Shown here piece by piece: positions 29,292 to 38,490 of a DNA stretch of 64,000 nucleotides. The translations under genes and the position numbers were made by a program. Below the pieces are notes generated by a model. The model saw only the letters and a program-made list of their open reading frames with translations. It was not told where the DNA came from and made no database searches. Every line of letters begins with the position of its first letter. Position 1 is the first letter of the stretch. Origin of the DNA: Clostridium sp. N3C (GTDB lineage Bacteria > Bacillota > Clostridia > Clostridiales > Clostridiaceae); contig NZ_FMJL01000008.1 of NCBI RefSeq assembly GCF_900095445.1, forward strand, positions 33,410 through 97,409. Reading direction: 5' to 3'.

Positions 29292-29984
29292 CTATAAGTC
29301 TCTTAGTTCTTTTTCAAAGCCTCTCATAGCATGAATTATATGTAGCTTCATTGCGGTCTCTGCCCCCTCAGCATCACGATTAGCTAGAAAGTTCATAATC
29401 ATTCTATGGTCGTTAATGGTTTCCTCTATCATTGCAGGATTTTCATTGGATAAAATAACACCTTGATATATAGCTTTATAAATTATAGGCATTAACCTAT
29501 TCATAAATTCGTTGTGGGTGGCTTTAACAATAGATTTATGGAAGGCCTGTTCCACCTCTGTACGATCTTCCTTTTTTAAAATGGTTTCTTCTTCAAGTTT
29601 GCCATAGTAAAGAATACGTTCTAGTTCTTTGTCTGTAGCTCTAGTAGCTGCATAATAGGCGATTTTAGGTTCGAATATTAATCTTATCTCATATAAATCT
29701 TTAATATTATGTCTTACATTGTTAAGTTCATCTAAACCTAAAGGGTCATTCAAATTTAGATTATTTGATATGAAGGTGCCCTTTCCTCTTTTTATTTCTA
29801 AAACATTGTGTGAAGTTAAAATACGGATAGCTTCCCTTAAGGTAGTTCTACTGACCTTAAGTTCTGATGAAAGTTCAATTTCATTGGGAAGCTTATCTCC
29901 TGGTAAAAATCTTTTATCTATAGTAATCATGGCTAGTATATCCTCTGCCACACTTTCAGCAAGCAACTTTTCTTTTTTTGGCAT
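29292..29984 (-). CDS. GntR-family transcriptional regulator, FadR subfamily
   Basis: The 230-residue protein has an N-terminal winged-helix DNA-binding domain (about 8-75: GDKLPNEIELSSELKVSRTT then RGKGTFI) and an all-helical FCD effector domain (about 90-225) with Asp and His residues suited to binding a metal and a carboxylate ligand. Such proteins usually repress adjacent genes for organic acid or amino acid metabolism. AGGAGG precedes ATG. ilvD starts 111 bp downstream on the same strand with its own operator-bearing promoter, so control of ilvD and of itself is likely. The ligand is unknown. Confidence 0.9.
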   Translation of the reverse strand: MPKKEKLLAESVAEDILAMITIDKRFLPGDKLPNEIELSSELKVSRTTLREAIRILTSHNVLEIKRGKGTFISNNLNLNDPLGLDELNNVRHNIKDLYEIRLIFEPKIAYYAATRATDKELERILYYGKLEEETILKKEDRTEVEQAFHKSIVKATHNEFMNRLMPIIYKAIYQGVILSNENPAMIEETINDHRMIMNFLANRDAEGAETAMKLHIIHAMRGFEKELRDL

Positions 29985-30040
29985 GTGTACCTCCTAATAA
30001 TTACTGGGGATATTGACACTTTTACTTTCATGATCCTCAA

Positions 30041-30067
30041 GTATTCTTAAAATTACTTTAAGAATAC
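30041..30067. promoter_or_regulatory. Perfect inverted repeat upstream of the GntR gene
   Basis: GTATTCTTAAA (30041-30051) and TTTAAGAATAC (30057-30067) form an 11-bp inverted repeat with a five-base spacer, 57 bp before the gntR start. It differs in sequence from the ilvD palindrome. It is a candidate operator. Confidence 0.5.
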
Positions 30068-30142
30068 AATATTGAGTAAAATTTTACAAGAACCTTATAA
30101 ATTGAATTTCCAAAAGGTGACGAAGTATCAATGGTAAAAAGG

Positions 30143-30191
30143 TTTACATACAATTATAAGAATGCTATAATTCAAATAAAATTATAGCATT
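30143..30191 (+). promoter_or_regulatory. Promoter of the sugar-sensing operon with overlapping inverted repeat
   Basis: TTTACA (30143-30148), 17 bp and TATAAT (30166-30171) form a good SigA promoter. AATGCTATAATT (30161-30172) and AATTATAGCATT (30180-30191) are a perfect 12-bp inverted repeat covering the -10 box, so a protein bound there would block transcription. The RNA copy could also fold as a 5' hairpin. Confidence 0.6.
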
Positions 30192-30288
30192 AAAGCCTTA
30201 ATTAATCGAAAGAGTGAATTTGCTTTTCAAGGTTAAAATAAGAATAGAGTAATACTATGATATCAAGGTTACTAGGAGTAGGAGTTAT

Positions 30289-31284
30289 ATGAAAAAAATA
30301 AAATTAATCGCCACATATATGTACAACTATGCTATTTATATTCTATTATTTTTGATTGCCTTATGCTCTATTGTCCTATATGCGTTAAAGAAAGAGGATA
30401 TACAACTGCCTGGAGCTAAACCATTATACCATTTTTATTTCATTGGCCAAAATTCAGCAGATCCTTTTTGGAAGGAAGTTATGAGAGGTGTGGAAGAAAG
30501 TGCCGAAGATAATAATGTAGTGGTGGAGATTTACGCACCTCGCTTTAATGATCCTACGGAGGAATTAAAATACATAGATATTGCCACTATATCTAAGGTA
30601 GATGGAATCATAACTCATGTTACTAATTCAGAAGGATTTACAGATCTTATAAATAAAGCGGTTAGTAAAGATATACCTGTGATAACCTTTGAAAATGATG
30701 ATGCAAAAAGTAATAGAAATGCCTATATAGGTACAAACAGTTTTATGGTAGGAAAAGAGGCAGCTAGGTTGTTAGCAGAGGCCACTGGTGGAAAGGCAAG
30801 GATAGCTATTATTTCTAGTGATGATGGAAGTCAAGGATCTATTGAGCATAATGCTAAGATGTATGGATTTAGTACTACTTTAAAGAATTATCCAGATATG
30901 AAAGTTGTAAAAAGTTATAGTTCAAAAATGGGAGTTTTAAGTGCTGAAGAAATCACTCAAAATATAATTGAATCTGATGAAGAAATTAATGCTATATTTA
31001 CATTAACTTCTGCAGATACTTTGGGATCAGTTCAATTTATTGTAAATAGCAACAAGGTGGGACAAATAGCTGTAGTAGGTTACGGCAATTCTGAGGAAAT
31101 ACTCAGATATATTGATAAAGAAATAATCTATGGAACTATAGCTAGTGATCCGTACAATATGGGGTATGAAAGCATTAAGAGCTTAATTGCTATTAAGTCT
31201 GGTGAGATTGTTCCTGAATTCATTGATACGGATATCCAAGTGATAACAAAGAAAAATCTTGATGAGTTTATAATAGGAGAATAG
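30289..31284 (+). CDS. Membrane-anchored sugar-binding sensor protein (RbsB-type)
   Basis: The 331-residue protein has an uncleaved N-terminal helix (about 12-32) and a two-lobed periplasmic-binding-protein domain outside (FIGQNSADPFWKEVMRGVEE start; DGIITH, PVITFEND, IGTNSFMVGKEAA). There is no lipobox, so it is held by its helix. It lies three bases before a LytS-type kinase gene. In C. beijerinckii XylFII, an anchored binding protein in the same position, senses D-xylose for LytS. By analogy this is the extracellular sensor of the system; the sugar cannot be read from sequence. AGGAGTAGGAG precedes ATG. Confidence 0.85.
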   Translation: MKKIKLIATYMYNYAIYILLFLIALCSIVLYALKKEDIQLPGAKPLYHFYFIGQNSADPFWKEVMRGVEESAEDNNVVVEIYAPRFNDPTEELKYIDIATISKVDGIITHVTNSEGFTDLINKAVSKDIPVITFENDDAKSNRNAYIGTNSFMVGKEAARLLAEATGGKARIAIISSDDGSQGSIEHNAKMYGFSTTLKNYPDMKVVKSYSSKMGVLSAEEITQNIIESDEEINAIFTLTSADTLGSVQFIVNSNKVGQIAVVGYGNSEEILRYIDKEIIYGTIASDPYNMGYESIKSLIAIKSGEIVPEFIDTDIQVITKKNLDEFIIGE

Positions 31285-31287
31285 CTT

Positions 31288-32826
31288 ATGAAACATAATA
31301 TTTTTAAATTTTATGGCATGCGAAAAAAACTTATAATATATTTTCTTATGACCATAGTATTGTTGAGTTTCACCAGTATTTTCTCTTACTATAATGGAAG
31401 ATCAATATTAAAGAATTCTAATGAAATTACTGAAGATTATATTTTTCTAAATGATTTAAAAACTAACCTTAATCTTATGACCACAGAGCTTGAACAATAT
31501 CTTACTACAGCTTCATCAGATAATTTGCTTAATTATTACAATTACTATAATAAATTAAAGGAAGAAACAGCTCAAATTTCAACAACTATTGAATATGATT
31601 ATGATAAATTACTTCTTAAGGATATAAAATTTATGTTGGAAGAGCTTATGTTAGAGAGCGATAAGGCTATAAAAGCAAAAGGGGGAAGAATTAGCAGTAA
31701 ATATATTGCTCACTTTCAAAGAACACAAGAAATAAGCAATCACATTAAGTTATATGACAATATGCTTTTAGAAAGTAAGCTGAAGATAGGTTCTGAAAGG
31801 TATAAAAGTATAAATCAAAGGATGAATATTATAAGTTATGTTAATGTAGTCATAATTATTGCTTCTATTCTTGTAAACCTTTGCATAGCTCTTGTTTCTA
31901 CTTATAAGCTAATGAAACCTATAACTCAGTTGTCCCAATCTGCAGAAAAGATTGCTGAAGGAGATTTTAATATTGAATTAACTCAAACTCATACCGGAGA
32001 TGAAACAGATATACTTGCTAGTGCCTTTATAAAAATGGTTAAAAGTATAAAGGAATATATAAATGAATTAAAGGAGCATGTAGAGGTTGAAAAAAGACTT
32101 AAAGAGCAGGAAGTACAAAATCTAAAGATGCAAAGTTTATTAAAGGAAGCGGAATTAAAGTTCCTTCAATCTCAAATTAATCCACATTTTCTATTTAATA
32201 CTTTAAATGCTGCCTCACAACTTGCCATGATAGAAGGGGCAGATAAGTCCTCGGAATTCATTGAAAATATAGCTCAGCTTTTCAGATACAATCTAAAAAG
32301 TATAGAGGAGCTTGTTCCATTAAGAGATGAGGTTGAATATGTAAATAATTATATGAATATATTAAAAAAGCGTTTTGGTAGTAGAATTTCTTTCTTTAGC
32401 CATATAGATGAAGAAGCTTTAGATGTTAAGATACCTCGAATAACCATACAGCCAATTGTAGAAAATGCATATATACACGGACTGCAAGATTTAGAGCGGG
32501 ATGGAGTAATTGAGTTAAACATAAGAGCTTGTTTTAAGGATTTAATTATAGAAATTATTGATAATGGAAAGGGGATGGATGAAAACTGCATACAATCAAT
32601 TATAAACTCAAAACAGGATAATAAAGGGGTAAAAGGTCATATTACTGGAATAGGTTTAAAAAACGTTTTAGAAAGATTGCAAATTTTATTTAATATATCA
32701 AATAAACAAGACTTAATAACTATTGACAGTAAGATAGGATATGGAACAAAAGTAACTTTAAGAATACCAAAAGTTATTGAAAGAAGGGAACCGATAAATG
32801 TTAAAAATATTGATTGTGGACGATGA
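31288..32826 (+). CDS. Sensor histidine kinase, LytS/YesM family
   Basis: The 512-residue protein has two membrane helices (about 13-33 and 184-207) enclosing an extracellular helical region, a HAMP domain (about 208-262), then a His_kinase domain with phospho-acceptor His300 in INPHFLFNTL, and a HATPase domain with VENAYIHG (N box), DNGKGM and GIGLKNV. This is the usual layout of sugar-responsive kinases paired with AraC-type regulators. It overlaps the following regulator gene by 29 bases, which implies translational coupling. It probably receives the signal from the anchored binding protein encoded just upstream. Confidence 0.93.
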   Translation: MKHNIFKFYGMRKKLIIYFLMTIVLLSFTSIFSYYNGRSILKNSNEITEDYIFLNDLKTNLNLMTTELEQYLTTASSDNLLNYYNYYNKLKEETAQISTTIEYDYDKLLLKDIKFMLEELMLESDKAIKAKGGRISSKYIAHFQRTQEISNHIKLYDNMLLESKLKIGSERYKSINQRMNIISYVNVVIIIASILVNLCIALVSTYKLMKPITQLSQSAEKIAEGDFNIELTQTHTGDETDILASAFIKMVKSIKEYINELKEHVEVEKRLKEQEVQNLKMQSLLKEAELKFLQSQINPHFLFNTLNAASQLAMIEGADKSSEFIENIAQLFRYNLKSIEELVPLRDEVEYVNNYMNILKKRFGSRISFFSHIDEEALDVKIPRITIQPIVENAYIHGLQDLERDGVIELNIRACFKDLIIEIIDNGKGMDENCIQSIINSKQDNKGVKGHITGIGLKNVLERLQILFNISNKQDLITIDSKIGYGTKVTLRIPKVIERREPINVKNIDCGR

Positions 32827-34411
32827 ATATTTGGTAAGGGATTCTCTAAAAATGATTATTTCAAAAAACATTAAAAATGTTGACTTCATTGACGTAGCAA
32901 GTAATGGAAGAGAAGCTATTGAAAAAGCTATTAGTTTTAAACCGGATATTATATTTATGGATATTCATATGCCCGGTATCGATGGTATGGAGGCCATAAG
33001 GCAAATAAGAAGCATAAATAAAGATACTTTATTTGTTATTCTTACCGCCTATGAGTTTTTTGATTATGCAAAAGAAGCCTTAAGTTTAGGGGTATCTGAA
33101 TATTTGCTTAAGCCTATAAGTAAGAATAAGGTAATTGAAACAGTAGAACAATTAAGAAAAATTGTTGATGAAAAAAGAGATACCTTAATGAGAGAAATTC
33201 AACTAAAGGAAAGAATGAATAGTATGGTTCCCATGTTAGAAACTCAATTTATTACAAACAAGATTTTTAACATTGACACCCCTTATAAAATAGAATTTTA
33301 TGAGAATGTCTTTGGCATGAATTTAAGAGAAGGATATGTGATGATACTGCTATATAAAGATAAAAAAGGTACAAAAAAGGAAAGAAATACTAAGCTCACT
33401 ATAGAAAAACAACGGTTTTATGATATTTTTAGCATGAAACTTAAGTCTTTATGTAGCTCTTTAATAGGAAGCCCTATGCAGGATCGTATTGTGGCATTTA
33501 TACCTACTACTAATTGGGAGAAGGGCTTTAGTCTCAAGCAAAAAGCAAAAGTAATAGCAGAAAAATTCAATGAAAAGATTGAGCACTTAACAGAACTTAA
33601 TTATACCATTGGTATTGGTGGTAATTATGATATTGATAATTTTGAAAGGTCCTTCTATGAGGCCTATATTGCTGCCTCTGAACAAAGGGAACAAGCAGTA
33701 ATTAGTTTTGACACTCTTCCTTATAATGATAATAAAATAGATAATTTTTCTACTCATAAAAATATGATTTTCTCAAATTATATATTAACAGGAAATATTG
33801 CAGAAGCTAAAGAAGTATTTGAAGAGATTTATCTTTGGCTCATTAGTGTTTATGGTGATGATATTTATAGAATAAAATCTAAAGTTTTAGATTTACTATT
33901 CATTATAGATAAAAATTTACCATATAATATTGAAGAAATATATGAGCTAAAAGATTCACATGTGCTAACAATCTTAAAGACTAATAATAAAGAAGAACTA
34001 AGAATTGAATTTTTAAAGTACCTTTCAGACATAGCTTTACATATACGGAATCAAAAGGCCAGTAATACAGATGGAATTATTCCAATGGTATTAGAATATG
34101 TGAATAAGAATTATAACAAGGAAATATCATTAAAAGATGTGGCAAACAGTGTAAACTTAAGCTACAATTACTTGAGCAAGATTTTTAAGGATGAAATAGG
34201 CAAGAGTTTTATTGATTATCTTACAGAATTGAGGATGGAGAAATCTATGAAACTGTTAAGTAATGGGAACTTAAGTATAAAGGAAATCTGTCAGCAAATT
34301 GGATATAATGACCCTAACTATTATTGTAAAGCTTTTAAAAAGCTGACCGGTAAGACTCCTAGTGAATATAGAGCCTTAGTAAGTAAGGCAGGTGAAAATT
34401 ATGATAAATAA
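32798..34411 (+). CDS. Response regulator with AraC-type DNA-binding domain (YesN-like)
   Basis: The 537-residue protein has an N-terminal receiver (1-120) with Asp55 in IIFMDIHMPG, Thr83 and Lys105 in YLLKPIS, a long helical middle region, and a C-terminal AraC double helix-turn-helix (about 430-530: EISLKDVANSVNLSYNYLSK and GYNDPNYYCKAFKKLTGKTP). It is the partner of the overlapping LytS-type kinase and most likely activates the sugar ABC genes downstream. Candidate binding sites lie at 35596-35626. ATG follows GAAGGGAACC. Confidence 0.93.
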   Translation: MLKILIVDDEYLVRDSLKMIISKNIKNVDFIDVASNGREAIEKAISFKPDIIFMDIHMPGIDGMEAIRQIRSINKDTLFVILTAYEFFDYAKEALSLGVSEYLLKPISKNKVIETVEQLRKIVDEKRDTLMREIQLKERMNSMVPMLETQFITNKIFNIDTPYKIEFYENVFGMNLREGYVMILLYKDKKGTKKERNTKLTIEKQRFYDIFSMKLKSLCSSLIGSPMQDRIVAFIPTTNWEKGFSLKQKAKVIAEKFNEKIEHLTELNYTIGIGGNYDIDNFERSFYEAYIAASEQREQAVISFDTLPYNDNKIDNFSTHKNMIFSNYILTGNIAEAKEVFEEIYLWLISVYGDDIYRIKSKVLDLLFIIDKNLPYNIEEIYELKDSHVLTILKTNNKEELRIEFLKYLSDIALHIRNQKASNTDGIIPMVLEYVNKNYNKEISLKDVANSVNLSYNYLSKIFKDEIGKSFIDYLTELRMEKSMKLLSNGNLSIKEICQQIGYNDPNYYCKAFKKLTGKTPSEYRALVSKAGENYDK

Positions 34412-35468
34412 AAAAGCTATTAAAAATTTTATAATTATAGTTTTATTTATTATTTTGTGTGGGTTAGTGTACTTGATTTTTAAAAATATAGGTAAATCTT
34501 CAACTTCTAGTGTTGATAAAGATAATATAAGAGAAAAGAATAAAATCAAAATTGGATTTTCTCTTGGTACCTTGAAAGAAGAAAGATGGATCAGAGATAG
34601 GGATATTTTAATGGCAAAGGCAAAGGAGATGGGTGCAGAACTTATAGTACAAAATGCCAACAATGATGATCAGGACCAATTAAAGCAAGTGAAATATTTG
34701 CTGGATCAGAAAATCGATGTATTAATATTTGTACCTAATGATAACATTAAGTCTGCTAATGCGGTGGAAATGGCAAAGGAACAAGGGGTGCCTGTTATTT
34801 CCTATGATAGGTTGGTTTTAAATGCTCCTATAGATCTATACATTTCCTTTGATAATTTTAAGATTGGGGAATTAATGGCCAATGCATTACTTAAGTCAGA
34901 AAAACCAAAGAATCTACTAATAATTAATGGGGCAGAAAATGATAATAATACAAAGATGATTAAGGAAGGATATGATAAAGTGTTAGAGCCTTTCTTATCC
35001 AGCGGAGAAATAAATATTGTATCGGAGGAATGGTCTGCCAACTGGTTAAAGGAAACTGCCTTTAATATAGTAGATACTAAATTGCAGAAAGGTATTAATA
35101 TAGATGGGGTCATAGCTGGCAATGATAGTTTGGCACAAGGGGTTATAGAGGCTTTATCTGAACATAGATTAACCAATAAGGTAAAGGTAGTTGGACAGGA
35201 TGCAGATCTTAGAGCTTGTCAAAGAATTGTAGAGGGGAGTCAGTATGCTACCATATATAAACCTATAGAAAAACTAGCAGAATCAGCAATTGAAATGGCT
35301 TTGAAATTAGGTAAAAAAGAGTCTATTAATCTTGATGAAAGTATTTTTAATGGTAAATATACTGTACCCTATTATATCTTAACTCCAATTGCTGTGGATA
35401 AAAGCAATATGGAGGACACTATAATTAGGGATGGCTTTCATTTAAGAGAAGAGGTTTATAAGGAATAA
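34401..35468 (+). CDS. Membrane-anchored XylF-like sugar-binding protein
   Basis: The 355-residue protein closely follows the E. coli D-xylose-binding protein in its lobes (IGFSLGTLKEERWIRDRD, VISYDRLVL, DLYISFDNFKIGELMA, VVGQDADL, ILTPIAVDKSNMEDTIIRDG). It starts with a plain membrane helix (about 8-27) and no lipobox Cys, so it is anchored like the sensor type rather than a transport lipoprotein. An in-frame GTG at 34392 is possible; AGGTG favours ATG 34401. It overlaps the regulator gene by 11 bases and ends at a terminator before the ABC genes. It could be a second sensor for LytS. Xylose as ligand is a reasonable inference. Confidence 0.82.
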   Translation: MINKKAIKNFIIIVLFIILCGLVYLIFKNIGKSSTSSVDKDNIREKNKIKIGFSLGTLKEERWIRDRDILMAKAKEMGAELIVQNANNDDQDQLKQVKYLLDQKIDVLIFVPNDNIKSANAVEMAKEQGVPVISYDRLVLNAPIDLYISFDNFKIGELMANALLKSEKPKNLLIINGAENDNNTKMIKEGYDKVLEPFLSSGEINIVSEEWSANWLKETAFNIVDTKLQKGINIDGVIAGNDSLAQGVIEALSEHRLTNKVKVVGQDADLRACQRIVEGSQYATIYKPIEKLAESAIEMALKLGKKESINLDESIFNGKYTVPYYILTPIAVDKSNMEDTIIRDGFHLREEVYKE

Positions 35469-35494
35469 ATAATATAAATAATATAAATAATAGT

Positions 35495-35532
35495 TACAGA
35501 CTGTATAGTTTTAAGGCAGTCTGTATTTTTTT
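35495..35532 (+). terminator. Terminator between the sensor genes and the sugar ABC operon
   Basis: TACAGACTG (35495-35503) and CAGTCTGTA (35517-35525) form a 9-bp stem followed by TTTTTTT. Confidence 0.85.
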
Positions 35533-35595
35533 ATCGTAAAAAAATACTATTGTTGATTGTGATAAAAGTAAATAGTTAAAAAGTTACGGTAGTTA

Positions 35596-35637
35596 GGTAA
35601 ACGTATACAGAGACAAAACGTTTTCAGCATGGGATAA
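35596..35637 (+). promoter_or_regulatory. Operator-like repeats and promoter of the sugar ABC operon
   Basis: Two related sites, GGTAAACGTATACA (35596-35609) and ACAAAACGTTTTCA (35613-35626), are spaced 17 bp apart. The reverse of the second, TGAAAACGTTTTGT, matches the CcpA cre consensus (TGWNANCGNTNWCA) except at the last two positions; the first has two mismatches. GATAAT at 35632-35637 is a likely -10 box without a good -35, as expected for an activated promoter. The repeats may be cre sites, YesN-type direct repeats, or both. Confidence 0.5.
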
Positions 35638-35665
35638 TTAAACCATAATAAAGGAGGGAAACAAA

Positions 35666-36766
35666 ATGAAAAAAATATTATCAATACTAACTTTGACTAT
35701 AATAGTTTTTGGCACAATGTTTTTCGCAGGATGCAAAAAAACAGGACAGGTGGACATTGGGGTAGTTCTTCCTACTAAGGATGAACCTCGATGGGTACAA
35801 GATGAGACTAGATTTAAGGAAGCAGTAGAACAAGCAGGGTATTCAGTAGAAATATTATTTAGCCAAGGTAATTCAGCTAGAGAAAAAGAAAATGTAGAAG
35901 CTCTAATTGCTAAAGGTATAAAAGTATTAATCATTTGTCCTCAGGACGGTACAGCAGCAGCTGCAGCAGTAGAAGCAGCTAAAAAAGAGGGGATTACAGT
36001 AATCGCTTACGACAGATTAATTACTGGTACTGATGCAGTAGATTACTATGTAACCTTTGATAGTATTGCTGTTGGAGAGGCTCAAGCTCAATATCTAGTG
36101 GATAAAGCTGGTGACACAAAGAATAATCCTTTATATTTGTATGCTGGTGCTTCTTCAGATAACAATGCATTCTTATTCTTTGAAGGTGCATGGAATGTAT
36201 TACAACCTAAAATTAAGGATGGTACTTTTGTAATAAAAAATTCTAGTGAAGCAATAGCTTTACAAGATAAAGCAACACTTACTCGTGAGGAGTTAGGGAA
36301 AATACTTGGACAAGTAACTACAAACTGGGACTTTAATGAAGCTAAGAATAAGGCAGAAGCTCATTTAACAGCAGCTTCAGCAGCGGATAAAGGTAATGTA
36401 TTTATTTTAGCTCCTAATGATGGAACAGCTCGTTCAATAGCAGATACCTTTGCAGCAGATACTGCAGTTAAAAGTTATGTAATTACCGGACAAGATGCAG
36501 AGAAGGCTTCAATACAGTATATAATTGATGGAAAGCAATCAATGACAGTGTTTAAAGATGTTAGAAATTTAGTGAAGGATGCCATAGATATGGCAAAGGC
36601 AGTATTAGAAGGAAAGACTCCAGAAACTACTGGAACTTATAATAATGAAAAAATAGATGTTAAAGCTAAGCAAACAGAAATTCAAGTTGTAGATAAAGAA
36701 AACGTTAAATCTGCTTTAATTGATTCTGGATATTATTCAGCATCAGATTTCAAAGGTTTACAATAA
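35666..36766 (+). CDS. Sugar-binding lipoprotein, ChvE/multiple-monosaccharide type
   Basis: The 366-residue protein has a lipoprotein signal peptide ending in MFFAGC (lipid-modified Cys at about residue 22) and a binding-protein fold with IGVVLPTKDEPRWVQDETRF, VLIICPQDGTAAA, VIAYDRLITG, YYVTFDSIAVGEAQ and ITGQDAEKASIQYI. This is the ChvE class (xylose, arabinose, galactose, glucose and similar). It delivers sugar to the ATPase and permease encoded next. AAAGGAGGG precedes ATG. A 12-bp hairpin follows, a common device that keeps the binding-protein mRNA more abundant than the rest. Confidence 0.92.
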   Translation: MKKILSILTLTIIVFGTMFFAGCKKTGQVDIGVVLPTKDEPRWVQDETRFKEAVEQAGYSVEILFSQGNSAREKENVEALIAKGIKVLIICPQDGTAAAAAVEAAKKEGITVIAYDRLITGTDAVDYYVTFDSIAVGEAQAQYLVDKAGDTKNNPLYLYAGASSDNNAFLFFEGAWNVLQPKIKDGTFVIKNSSEAIALQDKATLTREELGKILGQVTTNWDFNEAKNKAEAHLTAASAADKGNVFILAPNDGTARSIADTFAADTAVKSYVITGQDAEKASIQYIIDGKQSMTVFKDVRNLVKDAIDMAKAVLEGKTPETTGTYNNEKIDVKAKQTEIQVVDKENVKSALIDSGYYSASDFKGLQ

Positions 36767-36784
36767 GGGTGTAATTTTACTGCT

Positions 36785-36814
36785 GAATAGTGATAGTTTA
36801 ACCTATCACTATTC
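36785..36814 (+). terminator. Intra-operon hairpin after the sugar-binding protein gene
   Basis: GAATAGTGATAG (36785-36796) and CTATCACTATTC (36803-36814) form a perfect 12-bp stem with no U-tract. It is probably an mRNA-stabilising or partial-termination element. Confidence 0.7.
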
Positions 36815-36911
36815 GGTGATAAATAAAGTTTACTATATAGTGTAAAGGTTTTTATAGATTTATCAACTTATTTTAGTAATTAAAGAATTTCCTATTAAGG
36901 AGAGATTCAAG

Positions 36912-38432
36912 ATGAATGAATACATTTTAGAAATGAGAAATATTACAAAAACCTTCCCAGGAGTAAAGGCTTTAGATTCAGTAAATCTTAAGGTAAAAAG
37001 AGGAGAAATCCATTGTCTCATAGGGGAAAATGGTTCTGGAAAATCAACATTAATGAAAATATTAAGTGGAGTATATCCTTATGGAGAATATTCCGGGGAT
37101 ATAATTTATGACGGTGAAATACAAAAGTTTTCGCGTATTAGCGATAGCGAAAAAGTTGGAATAGCAATAATATATCAGGAGTTAGCTTTAGTTCCTGAAA
37201 TGACTATATATGAAAATATATACTTAGGCCATGAAATAAAGAAGGGCAAAACAATAGATTGGAATGAGACTATAGTTCAAGCGGAAAAAATGCTGAAAAG
37301 AGTAGGCCTTGATATAAATCCATCCATTAAGGTTAAAGATTTAGGGGTAGGAAAACAACAACTTGTTGAAATAGCTAAGGCATTAAGTAAAAATGTTAAG
37401 TTACTAATACTGGATGAACCTACAGCAGCTTTAAATGAAATAGAAAGTGAAAATTTACTAAAATTAATAACAGAGCTTAAAAAAGAAGGGGTAACTTCTA
37501 TATTAATATCTCACAAGTTGAAGGAAGTTACAGCGGTGGCTGATTCAATAACAGTATTAAGAGATGGTAAATTTATTAGCGCTATGGATGCTAAGGAAGG
37601 AACTATTTCGGAAAGCACTATAATTAAGCATATGGTTGGTAGAGAAATAGAAGATATATATCCTAAGAGACCTAATAAAAAATTTGGTGAAGTATTTTTC
37701 GAAGCAGTTAATTGGAGTGCCTATGATTACAATTTGGGTAGACAAGTCCTTAAAAATGTTAATTTTAAAGTAAGAAAAGGTGAAATAGTAGGCATAGCTG
37801 GTTTGATGGGAGCTGGACGTACAGAACTTGCATTAAGTATCTTTGGAAATTCTAAGGATTATAAAGTTGAAGGTGATCTGTATGTGGAAGGGAAAAAAGT
37901 AAATTTAAAAAGTGTAAAAGATGCTATAGAAGCTGGTATAGCCTATGTAACAGAAGATAGAAAGGGAAATGGCCTTATATTAATAGATGATATAAAGTCT
38001 AATATAAGCTTGGCTAATTTAAAAGCCATTTCAAAAAACGGAGTTATTAATAGTCATGAAGAAATAAATATAGCGAACGATTACAAGAAGTCCTTGAATA
38101 TTAAGGCACCTAGCATAGAACAGAAAGTAGGAAATTTAAGTGGTGGAAATCAGCAGAAGGTATCTTTAGCAAAATGGATGTTTGCAAAGCCTAATCTTCT
38201 AATATTAGATGAACCTACTAGAGGTATTGATGTAGGTGCTAAGTTTGAAATATATACCTTAATGAATAAACTTGTAGCCCAGGGAATGAGCATAATCATG
38301 ATATCTTCAGAATTACCAGAAGTACTTGGAATGAGCGATAGAATATATGTAATGGCAGACGGAAAGTTGGTTGGAGAACTATCACAAGAGGAGGCAACTC
38401 AAGAGAACATAATGGAGTTGGCAACAAATTAA
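36912..38432 (+). CDS. Sugar ABC transporter, double ATPase subunit (GguA/MmsA type)
   Basis: The 506-residue cytosolic protein has two ABC domains, the mark of the monosaccharide class. The first has GENGSGKST, IIYQELALVPEMTIYENIYLG and LDEPTAAL; the second has the degenerate GLMGAGRTE Walker A, VTEDRKGNGLI, LSGGNQQKVSLAKW and ILDEPTRGIDVGAK. It powers import of the sugar bound by the ChvE-type lipoprotein. TAAGGAGAG precedes ATG. It lies between the binding protein and permease genes. Confidence 0.95.
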   Translation: MNEYILEMRNITKTFPGVKALDSVNLKVKRGEIHCLIGENGSGKSTLMKILSGVYPYGEYSGDIIYDGEIQKFSRISDSEKVGIAIIYQELALVPEMTIYENIYLGHEIKKGKTIDWNETIVQAEKMLKRVGLDINPSIKVKDLGVGKQQLVEIAKALSKNVKLLILDEPTAALNEIESENLLKLITELKKEGVTSILISHKLKEVTAVADSITVLRDGKFISAMDAKEGTISESTIIKHMVGREIEDIYPKRPNKKFGEVFFEAVNWSAYDYNLGRQVLKNVNFKVRKGEIVGIAGLMGAGRTELALSIFGNSKDYKVEGDLYVEGKKVNLKSVKDAIEAGIAYVTEDRKGNGLILIDDIKSNISLANLKAISKNGVINSHEEINIANDYKKSLNIKAPSIEQKVGNLSGGNQQKVSLAKWMFAKPNLLILDEPTRGIDVGAKFEIYTLMNKLVAQGMSIIMISSELPEVLGMSDRIYVMADGKLVGELSQEEATQENIMELATN

Positions 38433-38490
38433 TAACCAATAAATAAAAAAAGCTAATCTTTAAGATATATATAGATAGGGGAGATTTAAG

